Numbered from the stretch's first letter, positions 47,881 to 62,026 are shown. The stretch: DNA of 64,000 nucleotides from Planococcus citri (GCF_950023065.1 NC_088679.1:10292001-10356000); one strand, 5' to 3'. Program-made: numbers and translations. Notes: generated by a model from the sequence alone, not told the origin.

Positions 47881-50719
47881 TTCAACTGAGTATAATGTTA
47901 TCTATTATTTTATTTTTGAAATGAATGAGCGGTTGTCTTGTGTGAAAAATACTTCGCTTTGATCGGCCGCCTCGAGTCCATATTTTTCGATTGTTAATAA
48001 TACCGTAAATCTCACATGATTTAGGTAGGTACCTATCTACTATCTACGTATGCATTTACTTGCTATACCACCTGTATTTATTCGATATCAGCTCTAAACG
48101 CGTAGATACCTATTCAACATAAACATGCACCACGAGTATGAAAATGATCCTATAGGTACCTCACCTACCTACATGGTAATTAATTCAACAAAATTGAATT
48201 CTTGAATTTTTCCACAACTGTTTGACCAATTTCAACAAAAATTTCAGAAGTACTTTACTTATCTGAAGGAGAGAATTGTCATTAGCCAGATTTCATTAGT
48301 TTGAATGTATTTTTCGATTTTTGATGATTTTTTTTAAATCTTTGGTTCAAAAATGTGGAAAAATCCAAATTTTACAAAATTGACCTTAGAAAGCTTGAAT
48401 GGTAAATAAATAAATCGATTGGAATCTACGAGTATTTCAAAACATTTTCGAGTAGTTCTGGAGCCTTTAGTAGATTTTTCAAAGTTGAAATTTCCTCAAA
48501 ATTTTATCAAGTTAAAATTCAACGATCGGGGGGGTCAAGTTCATTTTTGGCTTTTTAAGGATGTCAAATTTTTGGACTTTCAAAAGGTCCAATTGAGATT
48601 AATTTCCGAGTTGGGTGATCGTGTAGCCACAACAAACGATATTTTACATACATATATGTAAGTATACATTATGTATTTCCAAAAAAAAAACAATTCGTTA
48701 TACAAAGTTTAATTTTGGTCTTACCGAGTGATTATGTATTAAAGTTTCGGGTAAAAATTGAAAAATCACCAGAGGCTCCAGAACGGGTCGAAACTAGTAG
48801 GTACTCATTGAGTGTTGAATTGAAAAAACTATTCACTGTTTAAAAATTATATTTTATGAAGAGTTTTTTTTTTAATTCGCCCTTAAAACAAGTTTTTTTA
48901 ATTTTTCAATTTTTTAAAAATTTGGCAAAAATAACAAATATTAACATTGGACCAGAAATTTTGATTTGGAAGATTTTAGGACATGTTTTTTGGATCTGAC
49001 TTGATATAGCCAAGAAAGAGGATATTCCACAGTATAGTGGCGTAAGTAGGATCGCTTTTACCTACTCCCATGTAAACTATCACTTTGCCCGCGTTGGGTA
49101 TGCAGATAAAAAAGACTTAAGACTAATATGTACACTTTTACTCCCCAAGACTAAGATATGTCAAGGTGGAGGATTTGAGACTCAAGCAGTTCAAGCACTA
49201 AACTTACATAGGAGTGAGTGGCCCTATTATCTCTGATGGTCAGACCTACACGGTGAAGCGCAAATCAACAAGTGAAGTTCAATTCCTTCTTGACTTGACT
49301 GTTTGCCTCAAGTTGAGAAGGAATTGAGCTTTATGAACTTACGAGCTTTTCACATCTGTCCTAAATGGATGGTGTGAAAATACCTCCCTGGTGGTTCCCA
49401 TGTACTTAACCACTTTACCTTAATGCATCGAATAGGCTTTCTTAAGTGAAGTACTATAGAATCGATCTATTTGATTGGATTCTCTAGTACTTTCCTTATT
49501 GATGAAAGATTTACATTTCCACTGATGGAAATATGATAAGTGTCCTTGTCTAGCCAGTGAAGGCATATTTTTTGTCCCCTTACAGTTGCGTTTTTCGATT
49601 GTTTATGAGTAGGTAGGTATAGTTGTCTTGTAATGAAAAACATGTACCAGGTACATTACTTTGCTTTGATCTGCCGCCGGAGTTCTTTCATTTTTTGACG
49701 ACTCTATAATATCAAATCCATAAATCTTGAATGATTTACATTTATATTTACTTACTATACTATTTGTATCTATTGCATTAAGTCCCAAGAGGAAAAAAAT
49801 ATGCGAAAAATAAATTTAAAAATAGGTACCTACCCGAAAAAATATGAAGCTTAAAAAATTTTGAAATTGAAGTGTCCGAATTTCAAGTTGAGGCCTGAGG
49901 GTGGTTTTTGCCATTTTTTAGGTACCTGTGGTTAAATGTATCAAAAACTAAAAAAGGAATGAAGGCGGTTGATGCCTCATTTGAAAAATAATTAAATTTC
50001 AAATATTTCCCTCATTTACATCACCCCTTTAGGGATTCAGTTTTTGAATTTTTCAGTTAGGTAGAAGATTTTAAATTAAATCATCTCGGAATTAAAAATG
50101 CTACACAGCTCGTGATTTTGATTAGTTTTGTAAGTTTAAATTTTGTTGTCAATTTTTTTTCTACATAGTGATCCTTACCTAGGCAAGAAAAAAAAATGTA
50201 TTCGTCATTTTTATAAAGAAAATGATAAAGCATCTCGACATTAGGTATAGAAGGTTCTGATAAATTTTTCAACTTTCTCGAATTTTTTGTCCTATAGGTA
50301 GGTAAGTATATGTATGTTTTTTGAAACTGAAAGTGATTATGCATTTGTTCTTTAAATATTCAATGTTGATATCCTACGTAGGTACCTATTTAAAATTGGG
50401 TTAGAATTTTTGAATACTTAATTATTCTCCAAGTTCAAGGTGATGGTTATAGTTGACGAGTACGTACACTTTCTATTTCTTTAGATGTACCTAAGTACCT
50501 ATTTTGATGGCTATCACATTTACAGGTACATATACTTACGAGCAACTCTCATTTCTGATCAAAATACTATACCTCGAAGCAAAGTTCATCATTTTCATTT
50601 TTCACGGTCAATATCATAAAAGTACGATTTGCAGTTTCTGTTTTAACTACCTAATGATTAATTCATGATGAATTCAAAAAAACTATGCTACTGTAACTAC
50701 AAAGTAAAGTGGAAGTATG
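47881..50719. other. Intergenic region with no recognised gene
   Basis: The sequence is AT-rich with scattered TACCTA words. A slightly less AT-rich block at about 49030-49590 may be a repeat, but I found no termini. The open stretches here have no recognisable similarity. Confidence 0.4.
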
Positions 50720-50721
50720 TA

Positions 50722-52376
50722 CAGAGGTGGCCAAAAGTCGCGCCCACGTTTGAAAAAAAATTGACGAAACCACACGTGACCGTACCATGTAACGCTACGC
50801 AAATGTACTTGGTAATCGAACAGCGAACACGTGGACACATCGACCTTGTAAATAATCTTGTAAGCGAACTGAATAAGCTGCAAGGTCGATGCACTACACG
50901 AGATGATAACACAACCACCTAATTGCAAAAACCAACCAGTCCCAACAACAACCGAATCGAGCCGATGCAGGACGAAGTTATGCGCACTCGCGCTCGTTGC
51001 ATGCCGTAGCTAAAGTTCTAGATTAGGGAAGTATACGCATACGCCATTTTGGTTCGACACAACGGATGTAAACAACATCAGAGCGTATGTATGTATACAA
51101 TCTTACGAGTAAAAAATGCAATTTTTTCGATTGTTCGCGGGTTCAGGTGAATTTTTAAGTAGTTTCAAGCTAAAGACAATGAAATTTCCTATCGATTGAT
51201 GTTAAATTTTTGTTATTTCGCGAAAAATTGACGATTTTATGAATACTTTTATTACCCGATTTTTTCATACTATATGTGTCAACTTTAAACTAAAAATACT
51301 CAAAATCTTCAGCGAACACACAGGTATTTTATTATATCAAAATGTTCGTAATTTCATCGTCTTTAAAATGGGTGTTTATCGAAAGCTCTACATGCAACCG
51401 TTCAAAAGTTGTAGAAGTTTAAAGTTGCGAAAACAATGCAAAAACCAACCGCGGATGGTAAGTATTGAACTTTGAACTAGAATTACTCAAAATTTTCTAC
51501 GAACACATAGGTATATTAATACAGCAAAACGTTCGTTATTTTATCCTTTTTAAAATGGGTCTTTACCGAAAGCTCTAACTTCTACCGTTCAAAAATTCTT
51601 GAAGATCAAAGTTGCGGAAAGTGTTCAAATTGTGTTATCAATGTTATCACTGTTATCAGTCACTTAGTGTTGATTGTAGAACATTTTCCGCAACTTTGAT
51701 CTTCAAGAATTTTTGAACGGTAGAAGTTAGAGCTTTCGGTAAAGACCCATTTTAAAAAGGATAAAATAACGAACGTTTTGCTGTATTAATATACCTATGT
51801 GTTCGTTGAAAATTTTGAGTAATTCTAGTTCAAAGTTCAATACTTACCATCCGCGGTTGGTTTTTGCATTGTTTTCGCAACTTTAAACTTCTACAACTTT
51901 TGAACGGTTGCATGTAGAGCTTTCGATAAACGCCCATTTTAAAGACGATGAAATTACGAACATTTTGATATATTAAAATACCTGTGTGTTCACTGAAGAT
52001 TTTGAGTATTTTTAGTTTAAAATTGACACATATAGTATGAAAAAATCGGGTAATGGAAGTATTCATAAAATCGTCAATTTTTCGCGAAATAACAAAAATT
52101 TAACATCAATCGATAGGAAATTTCATTGTCTTTAGCTTGAAACTACTTAAAAATTCACCTGAACCCGCGAACAATCGAAAAAATTGCATTTTTTACTCGT
52201 AAGATTGTATACATACATACGCTCTGATGTTGTTTACATCCGTTGTGTCGAACCAAAATGGCGTATGCGTATACTTCCCTAATCTAGAACTTTAGCCGTA
52301 GCTACGTTCCGCGTACGTTTGCCGAAGGAATTCTAGCTTCTAGCGTAAAGGGGGGCGCGACTTTTGGCCACCTCTG
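50722..52376. mobile_element. Foldback element with ~620-bp arms and mariner-like ends
   Basis: The outer ends CAGAGGTGGCCAAAAGTCGC are inverted and flanked by TA (50720-50721 and 52377-52378), as in Tc1/mariner elements. Inside, 51009-51624 and 51681-52297 are near-perfect inverted arms separated by a loop of about 56 bases. The mirrored reading frames in the arms are by-products of this symmetry. Between the left end and the left arm (about 50750-51000) is an unpaired segment with a short open stretch that might be a transposase or captured-gene relic; I cannot identify it. Confidence 0.85.
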
Positions 52377-52610
52377 TACACAGACACAGAAAGAAATACT
52401 GTTACATTTTTCCTTGTCACAATTAAAATTCATTCATTTAATTAGATACAATAGATATTCGAGTTTATACATTTATCTGAGCCATTGACTGATGAATTTT
52501 CGTGATTCCAAACCGTTACCTACTGTGATTTTTGTGATAATTGCGTAGGATTTTTATAAGAAAAACCAACCTGCTTCGGTGTACTATTTTTAAATTATTT
52601 GTTTTAAAAA

Positions 52611-55600
52611 ATGGCCGACGAATCGCAAGTGTGCTCGTTTTACGAGGGTAAAAAAATACTGATCACTGGAGCGACTGGATTTATGGGTAAAGTATTGGTG
52701 TGGAAGTTATTGCACAGCTGTCACAAACTGGATACAATTTACGTACTCATCAGATCCAAGTATGGTAAAAGTCCGATGTCTCGTAAATCAGGATTTTTTG
52801 GATCACTGGTACCTAACAAATCGTGATTAAAATAAAGTTTTTATAGCTTGTAGGTACCTACTTAACAATCATCGTGAAATGTTCCCAGATTTTTAATGAT
52901 TTCAAAAAAAATAATCCAGAAATACTCGCTAAAGTGGTACTTGTTAGCGGTGATGTCGGCGAAGAAGGATTAGGATTATCCGATAAAGATCGTAAGCTGT
53001 TGATTGATGATGTATCCGTTGTGTTTCATAGCGCTGCTATTTTAAAAATGAACTTGGATTTACGTACGGCTGTTACAATAAATACTATTGGAACTATAAG
53101 AATGTTGGATTTGGCGCGACAGATGAAAAAATTACAGGTAATAAGTTTGACTTGCTTGTAAATTAAAAATTTGGACACTCTCCAATCTGAACAACACCAA
53201 GTTAGATCAAAAGAGCATGTCTTAAAATATCTTCAACCGAAATTTCAAATCCTGAGATAAATTTTTGGAAAATTATTGAAAGTTTAAAAAATTCAAAAAA
53301 GCTGTTTAAAGGGTGATTTTAAATGAAGAAAGCATAAATAAATTGTTCCAGAGGTTCCCAAAATGGCACACCATTCAATTTTTTAAATGAAAATTATGAT
53401 TATGGCGTATTTTTTGTAATTAGACATGGAAAAAATTGAAAAGTTTCAACGAAAGTGTCAATTTCAGCCCTTAAGAGCAGATTCTAAAAACTAATCGAAT
53501 CCCAAAAAACCGCTTTCTTCAGGGTTGGGCCTTAAATTCGCCTACTAGGGGGTCAAAATCCGAGATAATTTTTTTTTGCATCGTTTTGTTCGGTGTAACC
53601 TTGAAAAAAATGTACCTACCTCTTCCTACAACCTACTCGTAATTTGATTTGTATCTAGGTAGGTACTCATTTCTCTGTTTCCGAGAAAAAGCCTTGACGT
53701 AGGTTGTAAGTACATTTGAGATACATGCATATATGTATTATAGAACCATTGTTTACACATGTTACAGCTGATTTTATTCTTGATATCTGATGGGTACCTA
53801 TTTTGAATTATTTATTAGAAAATTTTAAACATTACTCACGAGTAATATGTTAATATTCAACAAAATATAAACATTTAACAGATAGGTACTACAAGCTACA
53901 TAGGTATTAAGTGAGTAAGAACGATGCATTCTGATATTTGCATTATTCGAAAGTTCAGAGGTAAGTAGATATATATCATAAAATTTCCGAGTATTGTATG
54001 TTTAAAATCAGGAACATTCGTATTTATAATCAATGAAACCTACTTAGCAAAAAAAATCATAAATGATGAACAAATTTTTTTTTTTTTTTGGATTTTTAGG
54101 CATTTGTTCATGTTTCTACTGCATTTTGTTGTTGTGAAAATAGCGCAATTGAAGAAAAAATTTACCCATCGAAACATAACGCTTACGATATCATTAAGCT
54201 TGTTCAATGGATGGACCCTGAAATATTGGAAAAAATAACACCCAAGTAAATAAGCAGCATTATAAGCACCCATTCACTTCGAATTCGATTTAATACTCGA
54301 ACCAGATACCATAATATGTTAATTAGGTATGTAGTTTATATGTACAATACACGAGTTAGTTAGTTAGAATGAATCATTTTGTCGCCGATCAGATATTAGG
54401 AATACTAGTCGTTCAAGTGAAAACGATTTGAGTAGGTTTGAGGAAATAGAGAGATCAAAGTGGATAAGAAAAAAGTTGTTTTGTTTTGTTACTCTCATTA
54501 AATTATCACTAAATAATTTACCTATTCTAAATCAGCACCAAAAATGCACTTGACACCGTCATGAAAAAATTCCTGTCATCACTCGAAAAAGATTATTAGG
54601 TAGAATTCAACACTAAAAAATGAATTTGAAATCACCACGAAAAGCTCTAAGCTGAATTAGAAAAATTTTAATGAATCATTTTAGGTAAAAAATAATGTAT
54701 TCCAAGTCATCAAAAAAAATTATCAAAAATCACTACTGTCGTGTAAGTTAGCCTGTTTATACATAACTTAGGCAAAACTTACGACATATTTATCCAAATT
54801 TCTTTCAAGGTTAAAATCGAGAGTGCGAAATTGGCTAGGTATTACCTACCTAGCGAATAGGGCTTTATTACGTATATCGAGGTCATTAAATGTGCGTCCG
54901 CACTTTATCTATTTTTCCATCTTCCTTAATTTTTCTTGTAATGCGGAATTTGTTAATTTTTTCTCGAGATTAAAATGGTTCAATTTTCCGTATTCGTGTC
55001 GTGATTAATTTGATCAAATGACTTCTTAAATCGAATGTGAAGCTTTTCAATATGTGAGGGTGCATACAAAAACGTACTACCTTATGGCCAACAAAAAATT
55101 CTTCACCCAATTTTCATAGGGACTCTTTCAAAAATCGAGTGGAACCCTCCGTCTTTCTATTTTGGTTCTCGATAGGCTTCATGTATCTTCTTTGTAAATA
55201 CTCCCTACCTTTTGAGAATAGTGAAACGATTTCTTTTAGGACATTCATATAATTATTATGTAGGTAGTCAGGTTAAACTTTGCTCCTGTGAACCTATTCC
55301 CAGAATCCCTATTTCTCTCTTTTAGGTAATCCTCCTTCAAAATCCCCTTTTCTAATCTTATCTTTGAAACCTACACTACACTACAAAAACATTTCATTTG
55401 AAATAATCTAAGCTGAATTTAAAAAAATTAAATTTGAAGTGAAAAAATAGTCAAATACTACGCAAACTTATGGAGTGATCCTGACAATGAAGTCGAAGTG
55501 GCAAACCATGAGGAGAACAAGTATGATCCATTCTCTTGGGAAGAGCTATATGGAGCCTTGAAAAGCTCCAGAAATGGAAAAGCCCCAGGCAGCGATAAGT

Positions 55601-58600
55601 TACCAACACACTTATTCAAGAACGCCACAACAACCATTAAGAAGAGACTGCTAGCTTTCTACAAAAAAATACTATCAGGAGCTACCATACCCAAAAACTT
55701 CCCTGCTGCAATGGTGATACCCATTTTCAAAAAAGGAGACCAAACTGACCCAGGAAACTACCGTGGAATTAGCCTACTAAATGCTGCTTACAAAATACTT
55801 ACTTTCAAAGATGCTAGTGAAAAGAATCCAGAGCCATGCAGAGCCAATAATATTGGAATGCCAAAATGGATTTTGAAAGGAAAGATCATGCATGGATGAG
55901 ATATATGCAACAAAGCTGCTACTGGAGAGGAGACGAGAATATAACCTAGAAACCCACGTGTGCTTTGTTGATCTGGAGAAAGTGTATGATTGAGTACTGA
56001 GGAAGAAGTTAATTTGAAATCCTGAGGAAAATCAAAGTGAATGAACAAATAGTATGCTTAATTGAAGAAATATACACGGATACCTAATGTAATAAGAGTA
56101 AGACCTGGAAACATGTCGGAAGCAATGAAGATATGAAGAGGTGTAAGACAGGGATGCCCAATCTCATGTAGTCTGTTCAACATCTACTTTGACAACATAA
56201 TTAAAGAATGGCTGAAAACAAGGGCTATTAAATTACCGTAATTTATTCGCTGGTAAAATACGGCGGTAAAATACGGTATTTTACGGTATTTATGGTATTT
56301 TACTAGTTTGGATATGAAGAGTTATTTTTTGTAGTTTGACTTCAAAATTCTGAACTACTGACCTGCCTTGGAAGTGAATTTTCATCTGTTTTAGGTGTTA
56401 TTAAAGATTATAGAAAATTTTCCATGTACATTTTTTGGAAATTTACGGGTAAAATTTTTGGTAACTTTCAAATCATAAATTTCCATGGAATTTGGAAATT
56501 TATGAAGGAAAGATAGAAAAAAAGTGTTAATTTGGCTTTTTGGTAAATTATGGTAAAATATGGTAATAAACTTTTGGTAACATACTGTAAAATACGGTAA
56601 AATACCACTGTAATTTACCAACATAAATTACATTACAGCCCTGCTGAAAACCAAGCCAAAAGGGTTAGACTACATCAATGACACCCATGTCAATACCCTG
56701 CTATTTGCTGATGATCACCTGCCCAGTTGGGTGAAAATCTGCTCTTACGCGACATAAAAACGTGGCAGGAAATTTAACACTTCACGCCAATGCTTTTTCT
56801 GTCGATTAATCGGCGCGTATTTTATTTACGCGTACAAATCTGCCATTGATCAATATTCTAGAAATTTTTTGGCACTAGCAGGGATCAAACTTGATTCTCC
56901 TGGATCTGTGAGTGGAATCCTTGCTACCTACTTCACTAGGGAACTTGGTAGAAGTGAATAATGATTTATATACTAAGCTAAAACACACGCGCAATAAGTA
57001 TACCACATTTACGCGCGTTTTTCAGCAAATATGTGAATAAATACACTACGCAAATATTTTGTAGCGTATTTTTGTGGCTAGTTTTTTCAACACACAAAAA
57101 TATGCCACATAATTTAGAAGTGTAGCGGCTTTACATGTTAAAATACGCTACAAAATATTCTTGTGGCGTGTTTATCAGCAGAAATTTTTTTCTGTTGTGC
57201 AGAAATGTAACAATCTAAAAAGTCGCTTCAAATTACGCCTGTGTTACACCTGTGAATTGAAGCGTGATTTTGAAAACTGTAAAATCTGCTGCATGGCAGC
57301 AGTTTAAAGTCGCGTTGAAGTATAAAACGCCAATTAAACTGCTCTTTACAACATATTTATTGGCAGAAGGGCAGATTTTCACCCAACTGGGTGTGGTCTT
57401 TGATGACAACAAAGATGACTTGCAGAGAGCGACGCACAACCTTCAGAAAGTAGCTGCTAAATACAGAATGAGAATCTTGTCGTCAAAAACAAAAGTTATG
57501 GCCTTTTAGGGGAAAGAGCGAGTATGCAGTAAAATTGTTGTAAATGGACTGCTAGTGGAACAAGTTGGAAAGCTTTAAATATCTCGGATGTTAGCTATCA
57601 TATGAAGGAGAAGTTGACTCACAACTTAAGATCAATAAATTCCTAAGAGTAAGCGAAGTGATAAACCGAGCAATTCCTCTAAGAAAAGTCAGAGCTGAAA
57701 CTCAAATAAGGATCTACAATACACTGGCATGACCAATGCTGTTGTATGGAAGTGAAACACAGATGATGAGAAAGGATATAAAAAGCAGAGTAACCGCAGC
57801 TGAAATGAAATTCATGTGAGCCACGGCAGGATGTATGAGACGAGATAGGAAAAGGATGAAGACATCCTGAATTCCTGAAGCAGCTAGAAGCAGAGCCAAT
57901 CATTAGACGAGTGAAAGATTACAGAAAGAAATGGCGAAAACACGTTGATAGAATGCCTGATGAACAGTCCCCTTGAAAAGTCAAAGAATACACTCCAACT
58001 GGCAGGAGGAGCAGAGGAAGACCGAAGAAAAAACTTGATGATACATCGGCAAGCAATTCTTCTACAGTTTTCTAGATGGGCTGAACAACTCACCGGGTCA
58101 AAGTTCAATGATGATGATGATTAGACAAAAATTTATTTTAAAAATCACCGATAAAGTTTTATCATAAATTACTGCAAACAAAATTCGTGTGAAATACTTA
58201 ATCACGAAAAAAGTTCCAGAATCCAAAACTACCTATATAATCTAATCTAAATAACTATAGAAAATTCACTTGAAATCATCATGAAAAAATTCATTTGCCA
58301 TCACTGGAAAAAAAATTAATTCGAATTCAAAACCAAAAAATTTCTAAAAAAAATTAAATTCTAAAATTAAATTACAAGGGAAAAATTTATTCGAAAAATC
58401 ACCAAAAAATTTATTGAACACCTCTCAACAACGATAAATTACAAAAAAAAAAAAAAATCACCACACACAAACAACTTCAAATCAACTTCTTGAAGGCACA
58501 TCAAAATCACAAAAATGGTTCGTGAGATCTGAGAGCTAAAACATTTCGAGGTAATAAACCGTATTGCACCCCCAGTTAATATAATGTTAATAGATTTGCA

Positions 58601-60366
58601 TAACCAATTCGCCGTAAATGCACGCAAGATTCTTAGTCAAGTCCGCGGGTCCGAGTTACATTTTTTTACGAATTCTTTTCGATGGAATCACCAGGCATTT
58701 ATTTGCGCTGTAAAACTACCAAGAAAGTTCAAAGAAAAGGAGGTTGGAAATTTTTCCGTGTTTTTGATTTTTTTTTTCGAAACTGTTTTTAAACTTCGAA
58801 GGCTTAAGTTTAGGGCAAATCTGTTTGCAGGGCTTTGAAAAAATTACCTACCTATTATGATTCTGTGATTCAAAATGTTCTTTTACCTAAGTACCTATAT
58901 ATTTTTTGCAGATTAATACATCCTTCACCTAACACATATATCTATTCGAAACGACTATCCGAATCTGTACTTCAAAATTACGCATCTGAAGTACCCATCA
59001 TTGTGGCAAGGCCAAGTATAGGTAATATAATACCCCTTTTTATCTCTTTATCTCTTTCATTTCAGCAAAAATAGAGCATGATTCGCGGGAAAAAAAAATG
59101 TTAGTCAACTTGACTCTGATGACCAAAAAAAATCAAAATTTCTGTTCACAGTCATCGGATCTTTCAAAGAACCATTAGAAGGATGGTGTGATACGTTCAA
59201 TGGACCTGTAGGATTTTTCGTAGCTGGAGCCAGAGGTGTAATACGAACCACTCTGATGAATATGCGCAGCAAAACAGACGTAATACCTGCTGACATGGCC
59301 ATCAATAGTATCGTAATTCTGCCTTGGGCAAATCAACGAGAAGAATTGTAAATTTATTACTAGACACTTCATATATTTTCACTATTCGTGAGCTTTACAA
59401 TTTTTTTGATAAAATATTTCTTTTCGACTGATGCGAATTACTAGCGAAAAATGGCACATCAGTATGTACCAATTCTGCCAACTTAATGTGTGTGGTTTTT
59501 TTTTTTTAGATTAAACCAAATCAGTGTGTATAACATCACGCAAAATTCATACGAAGATTTAACTTGGCTTGGCATGAAGAAGTATCTGACATGCAGTTTT
59601 TTAAAATATCCGTTTGATACGATACTCTGGTATCCGAATTTAGGTTACACGGAGGATAGCGTTGTAGTGTACAAGATTAAAGATATTTTTCTGCATTATT
59701 TACCCGCCTACGTAATCGATTTCGCTTTAAAGCTAGCTGGCCAAAAACCTTTGTAAGTTGAAGATTTGCCATCGTCGGTTGGATTTGATATGACGATCGA
59801 ATTTCACAATATTGTTTGTATACGATTTCAGTTTGATCAACATACACGATAGAATTCACCAAGCTGAAAACTTGCTGACATATTTTACTCGAAAACAATG
59901 GATATTTGTGCATGATAAAGTATTACAACTGGAGCAAATTCTAAATGATACTGATAGGAAGCTTTTTCCGGTGAACATGAAGGATATAAGCGATTTTCAA
60001 AGTTACATGGATGATATTTTGGTATCGTGCAAGACGCGCATATTCAAAGAAGATATGAAAATGATCGGTAAAGCGAAAAGAACATTAAAAATGTAAGTTG
60101 AGTTGAAATTTTCAACGTTGTACTTCATTTTTTTTTTGATAAAATCGGTATCAACTTTTCCCATGGTTTGGAGGTTTTTGTCTTATGTTTTATTTATTTT
60201 TTCCAACTTCTAACTTTCAATCATGATAATTTATCTACTTCATTTTATTTTTTGCAGAATGTATGCCGTGGATAAAATCGTTCTTGTCTTAAAATACTAC
60301 TTGCTTTGGAAAATTCTTATGGCCATTTTTAATGTGATTATGGTTATATTTAATCATACGAACTAA
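52611..60366 (+). CDS. Fatty acyl-CoA reductase (8 exons, 503 aa)
   Basis: This enzyme reduces fatty acyl-CoA to a fatty alcohol with NADPH, a step in wax, pheromone and cuticular-lipid synthesis. Exons are 52611-52808, 52889-53137, 54100-54245, 58912-59021, 59152-59347, 59510-59752, 59832-60092 and 60258-60366. All phases agree, giving 1,512 nt with stop. The Rossmann motif TGATGFMG is at residues 19-26, FVHVSTAF follows, and the active site YIYSK (Y207, K211) sits in NTYIYSKRLSE. RPSIVIGSFKEPLEGW is the family signature after it. The C-terminal third fits the FAR_C domain, and a hydrophobic segment at about 475-500 would anchor the protein in the ER or peroxisome membrane. Intron 3 is 4.7 kb and holds a broken LINE. 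A likely poly(A) signal is AATAAA near 60476. Nothing looks broken. Confidence 0.93.
56220..56643. mobile_element. hAT-type MITE inside the LINE
   Basis: It is flanked by CTGAAAAC on both sides (56212-56219 and 56644-56651). Read on the minus strand it starts CAGGGCTGTAATG, typical of hAT ends. The interior repeats GGTAAAATACGG words in both senses. Confidence 0.8.
56722..57391. mobile_element. tRNA-like TIR element copy 2, inside the LINE
   Basis: It is bounded by CCCAGTTGGGTGAAAATCTG and its inverse and interrupts the LINE right after its FADD motif. It is inverted relative to copy 1 and lacks both the LTR retrotransposon and the nested MITE found there. The tRNA-like segment (about 56870-56950) is more decayed than in copy 1. 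Confidence 0.8.
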
Positions 60367-61153
60367 TCCCCTACTTGCGTAGATATTCTTAATGTTAATG
60401 AACAAATTTTCATGTTACAAATTATTTAAATTTTATACTCAATATTTGTCTGTAAAAACATTTAATTTTTTTAAAATAAATATGCAATTAATCTTGTTTT
60501 TATTTCAAAAATTTATGCTTTCTCATTCAGTAAAATAATTTAGACTTGGCTATCAGTAAGTAACTTCTGTTTATTTAAAAAAAAAAAATAAGCTTTACTT
60601 GCTTCGAAATTACAATTATTTTATGAAAAAATAATTCAACCTTTTGACTACATATTTTGTAAGTACGCCTCTTGTACGCCTTGGTATTGATGCAATAGGC
60701 AACTTATCAAACTCAAGAAAAACAATTTACCTGTTCGTATTCTCAAATTAATTCTATTCTTAAATTAAACTGCGTTCTCATGAACTCACTTCACTTCATA
60801 ATGGAATCCTTTGGGTAGGTAAATATCTACCTATAAAAATATAAATTTTATTTCATTCTTACTCCAATAAATTGTGCTTTCGAAACGCTTTGTGTTTTTA
60901 GTTCGTTTTTTCTTATGAATAAGGATACTGGAGCTAGCATTTTTCTCTAATAGTAAAATTCGATGCATCGAATCGTTTCATTTCCAACACCCTTATCTAT
61001 TAAAATATCACCCAATAAATGCACATTAACTCGACAATGATACTTAATTACCAAATGCATCTTCTACATTTACTGACCCGATGGATCAATTCGAAATAGG
61101 TATGTATAAAAAGAGAAATCTACTTCGCAAAGATAAAACAACCGACAAAAAAA

Positions 61154-61747
61154 TCATCTAATTCTAATAGTGAACACAGAAGCTCGCCACAGCTGCCACG
61201 AAATCCATAATTTATGAAAATCGAAAAAAATCTCGATGAAAAAAAAATAATTAATATACAACCATAAAACAGAGAAATACACCTTTACAAAAAAATCGTA
61301 ACTGGTATCGCTTAGCTTGTGTTGCACGTACGAGACGACAAAATTGGCGAATATCGTTAATATGAATATTACTAAAATACATGCCGTATGTTTTATCATA
61401 TACAATCTGTGAGATCTTAGGTACGGTATAATGGACGAAACTGTGCTATACTTGAGTATCCTTTCGATTTTATACTCGTCGTCGCATACTTCACATTTTC
61501 TGATATTTTTCACATTCAGCCAGTTTTCCAAACATGTTATATGAACACCTCCCATGGAACCTGCAAATTGCATTTACCTACGTATAAAGATCTCTTAACA
61601 CTATTTAATTATGAGGAAAATTCGAGCTATGGGATCTAATGATAACCTACCTCTACATCCGCAAGGTTTTATTAGTTTTTTATTGCATCCTTCTTCTAGA
61701 CATATTCGACATAAATTTATATCTTCGAAAGATTCTTCTGCTACCAT
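61154..61747 (-). CDS. RING-CH (MARCH-type) membrane E3 ubiquitin ligase (167 aa)
   Basis: Exon 1 runs 61747-61651 and exon 2 runs 61560-61154, joined in phase 1 (donor GTAGGT, acceptor TTGCAG). The N-terminal RING-CH finger has all eight C4HC3 ligands: C13, C16, C29, C31, H39, C42, C55 and C58, with the family signature PCGCRGSMGGVH and CLENWL. Two hydrophobic segments (about 90-110 and 122-146) would span the membrane, giving the usual MARCH topology with both ends cytosolic. Such proteins ubiquitinate membrane cargo at endosomes or the ER. The length is at the short end for the family. The start chosen is the first ATG before the finger; upstream exons cannot be excluded. It is convergent with the reductase gene. 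Confidence 0.88.
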
Positions 61748-62026
61748 AATAATACATTATTATTTTCTATTCACTCGTTTTCATCTTGGTGATAAAATTC
61801 CAACATTGAATTTGTTATCACTTAATAACATTTCAATTATTTCACTTCTTTAGACTAAGTGGCCGTTAAATATTATAAAATTAATAACACATGGTAAACT
61901 ATTAAAACACTATATATTTTCAATTCCTACCTACCTACCTGCCTACTTAAGAGGGGGAGAGGAATACTTAATAAATACTTGAAAAAAAATATGAACATGT
62001 CACTCAGACTTCAGAATCAAATTTTC

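Larger units (their letters stand above)
55440..58125 (+). mobile_element. Broken non-LTR retrotransposon (LINE) in FAR intron 3
   Basis: Reverse-transcriptase pieces lie in order: NGKAPGSDKLP and VIPIFKKGDQ then NYRGISLLN (frame 55498-55896), FVDLEKVYD near 55960, a GVRQGCPIS block near 56140, LLFADD at about 56698, then DLQRATHNLQ and SSKTKVMAF (to about 57509). A 3' part with repeated stops ends in an ATG/GAT microsatellite at about 58107-58125. Stops, frame changes and two inserted MITEs make it inactive. The 5' part (endonuclease) is missing. The motifs suggest a Jockey/CR1- or RTE-like clade, unresolved. Confidence 0.8.

Noticed and set aside
51239..52066. Two near-identical 78-codon reading frames on opposite strands
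   Set aside because: They come from the two arms of the foldback element and have no gene-like features.
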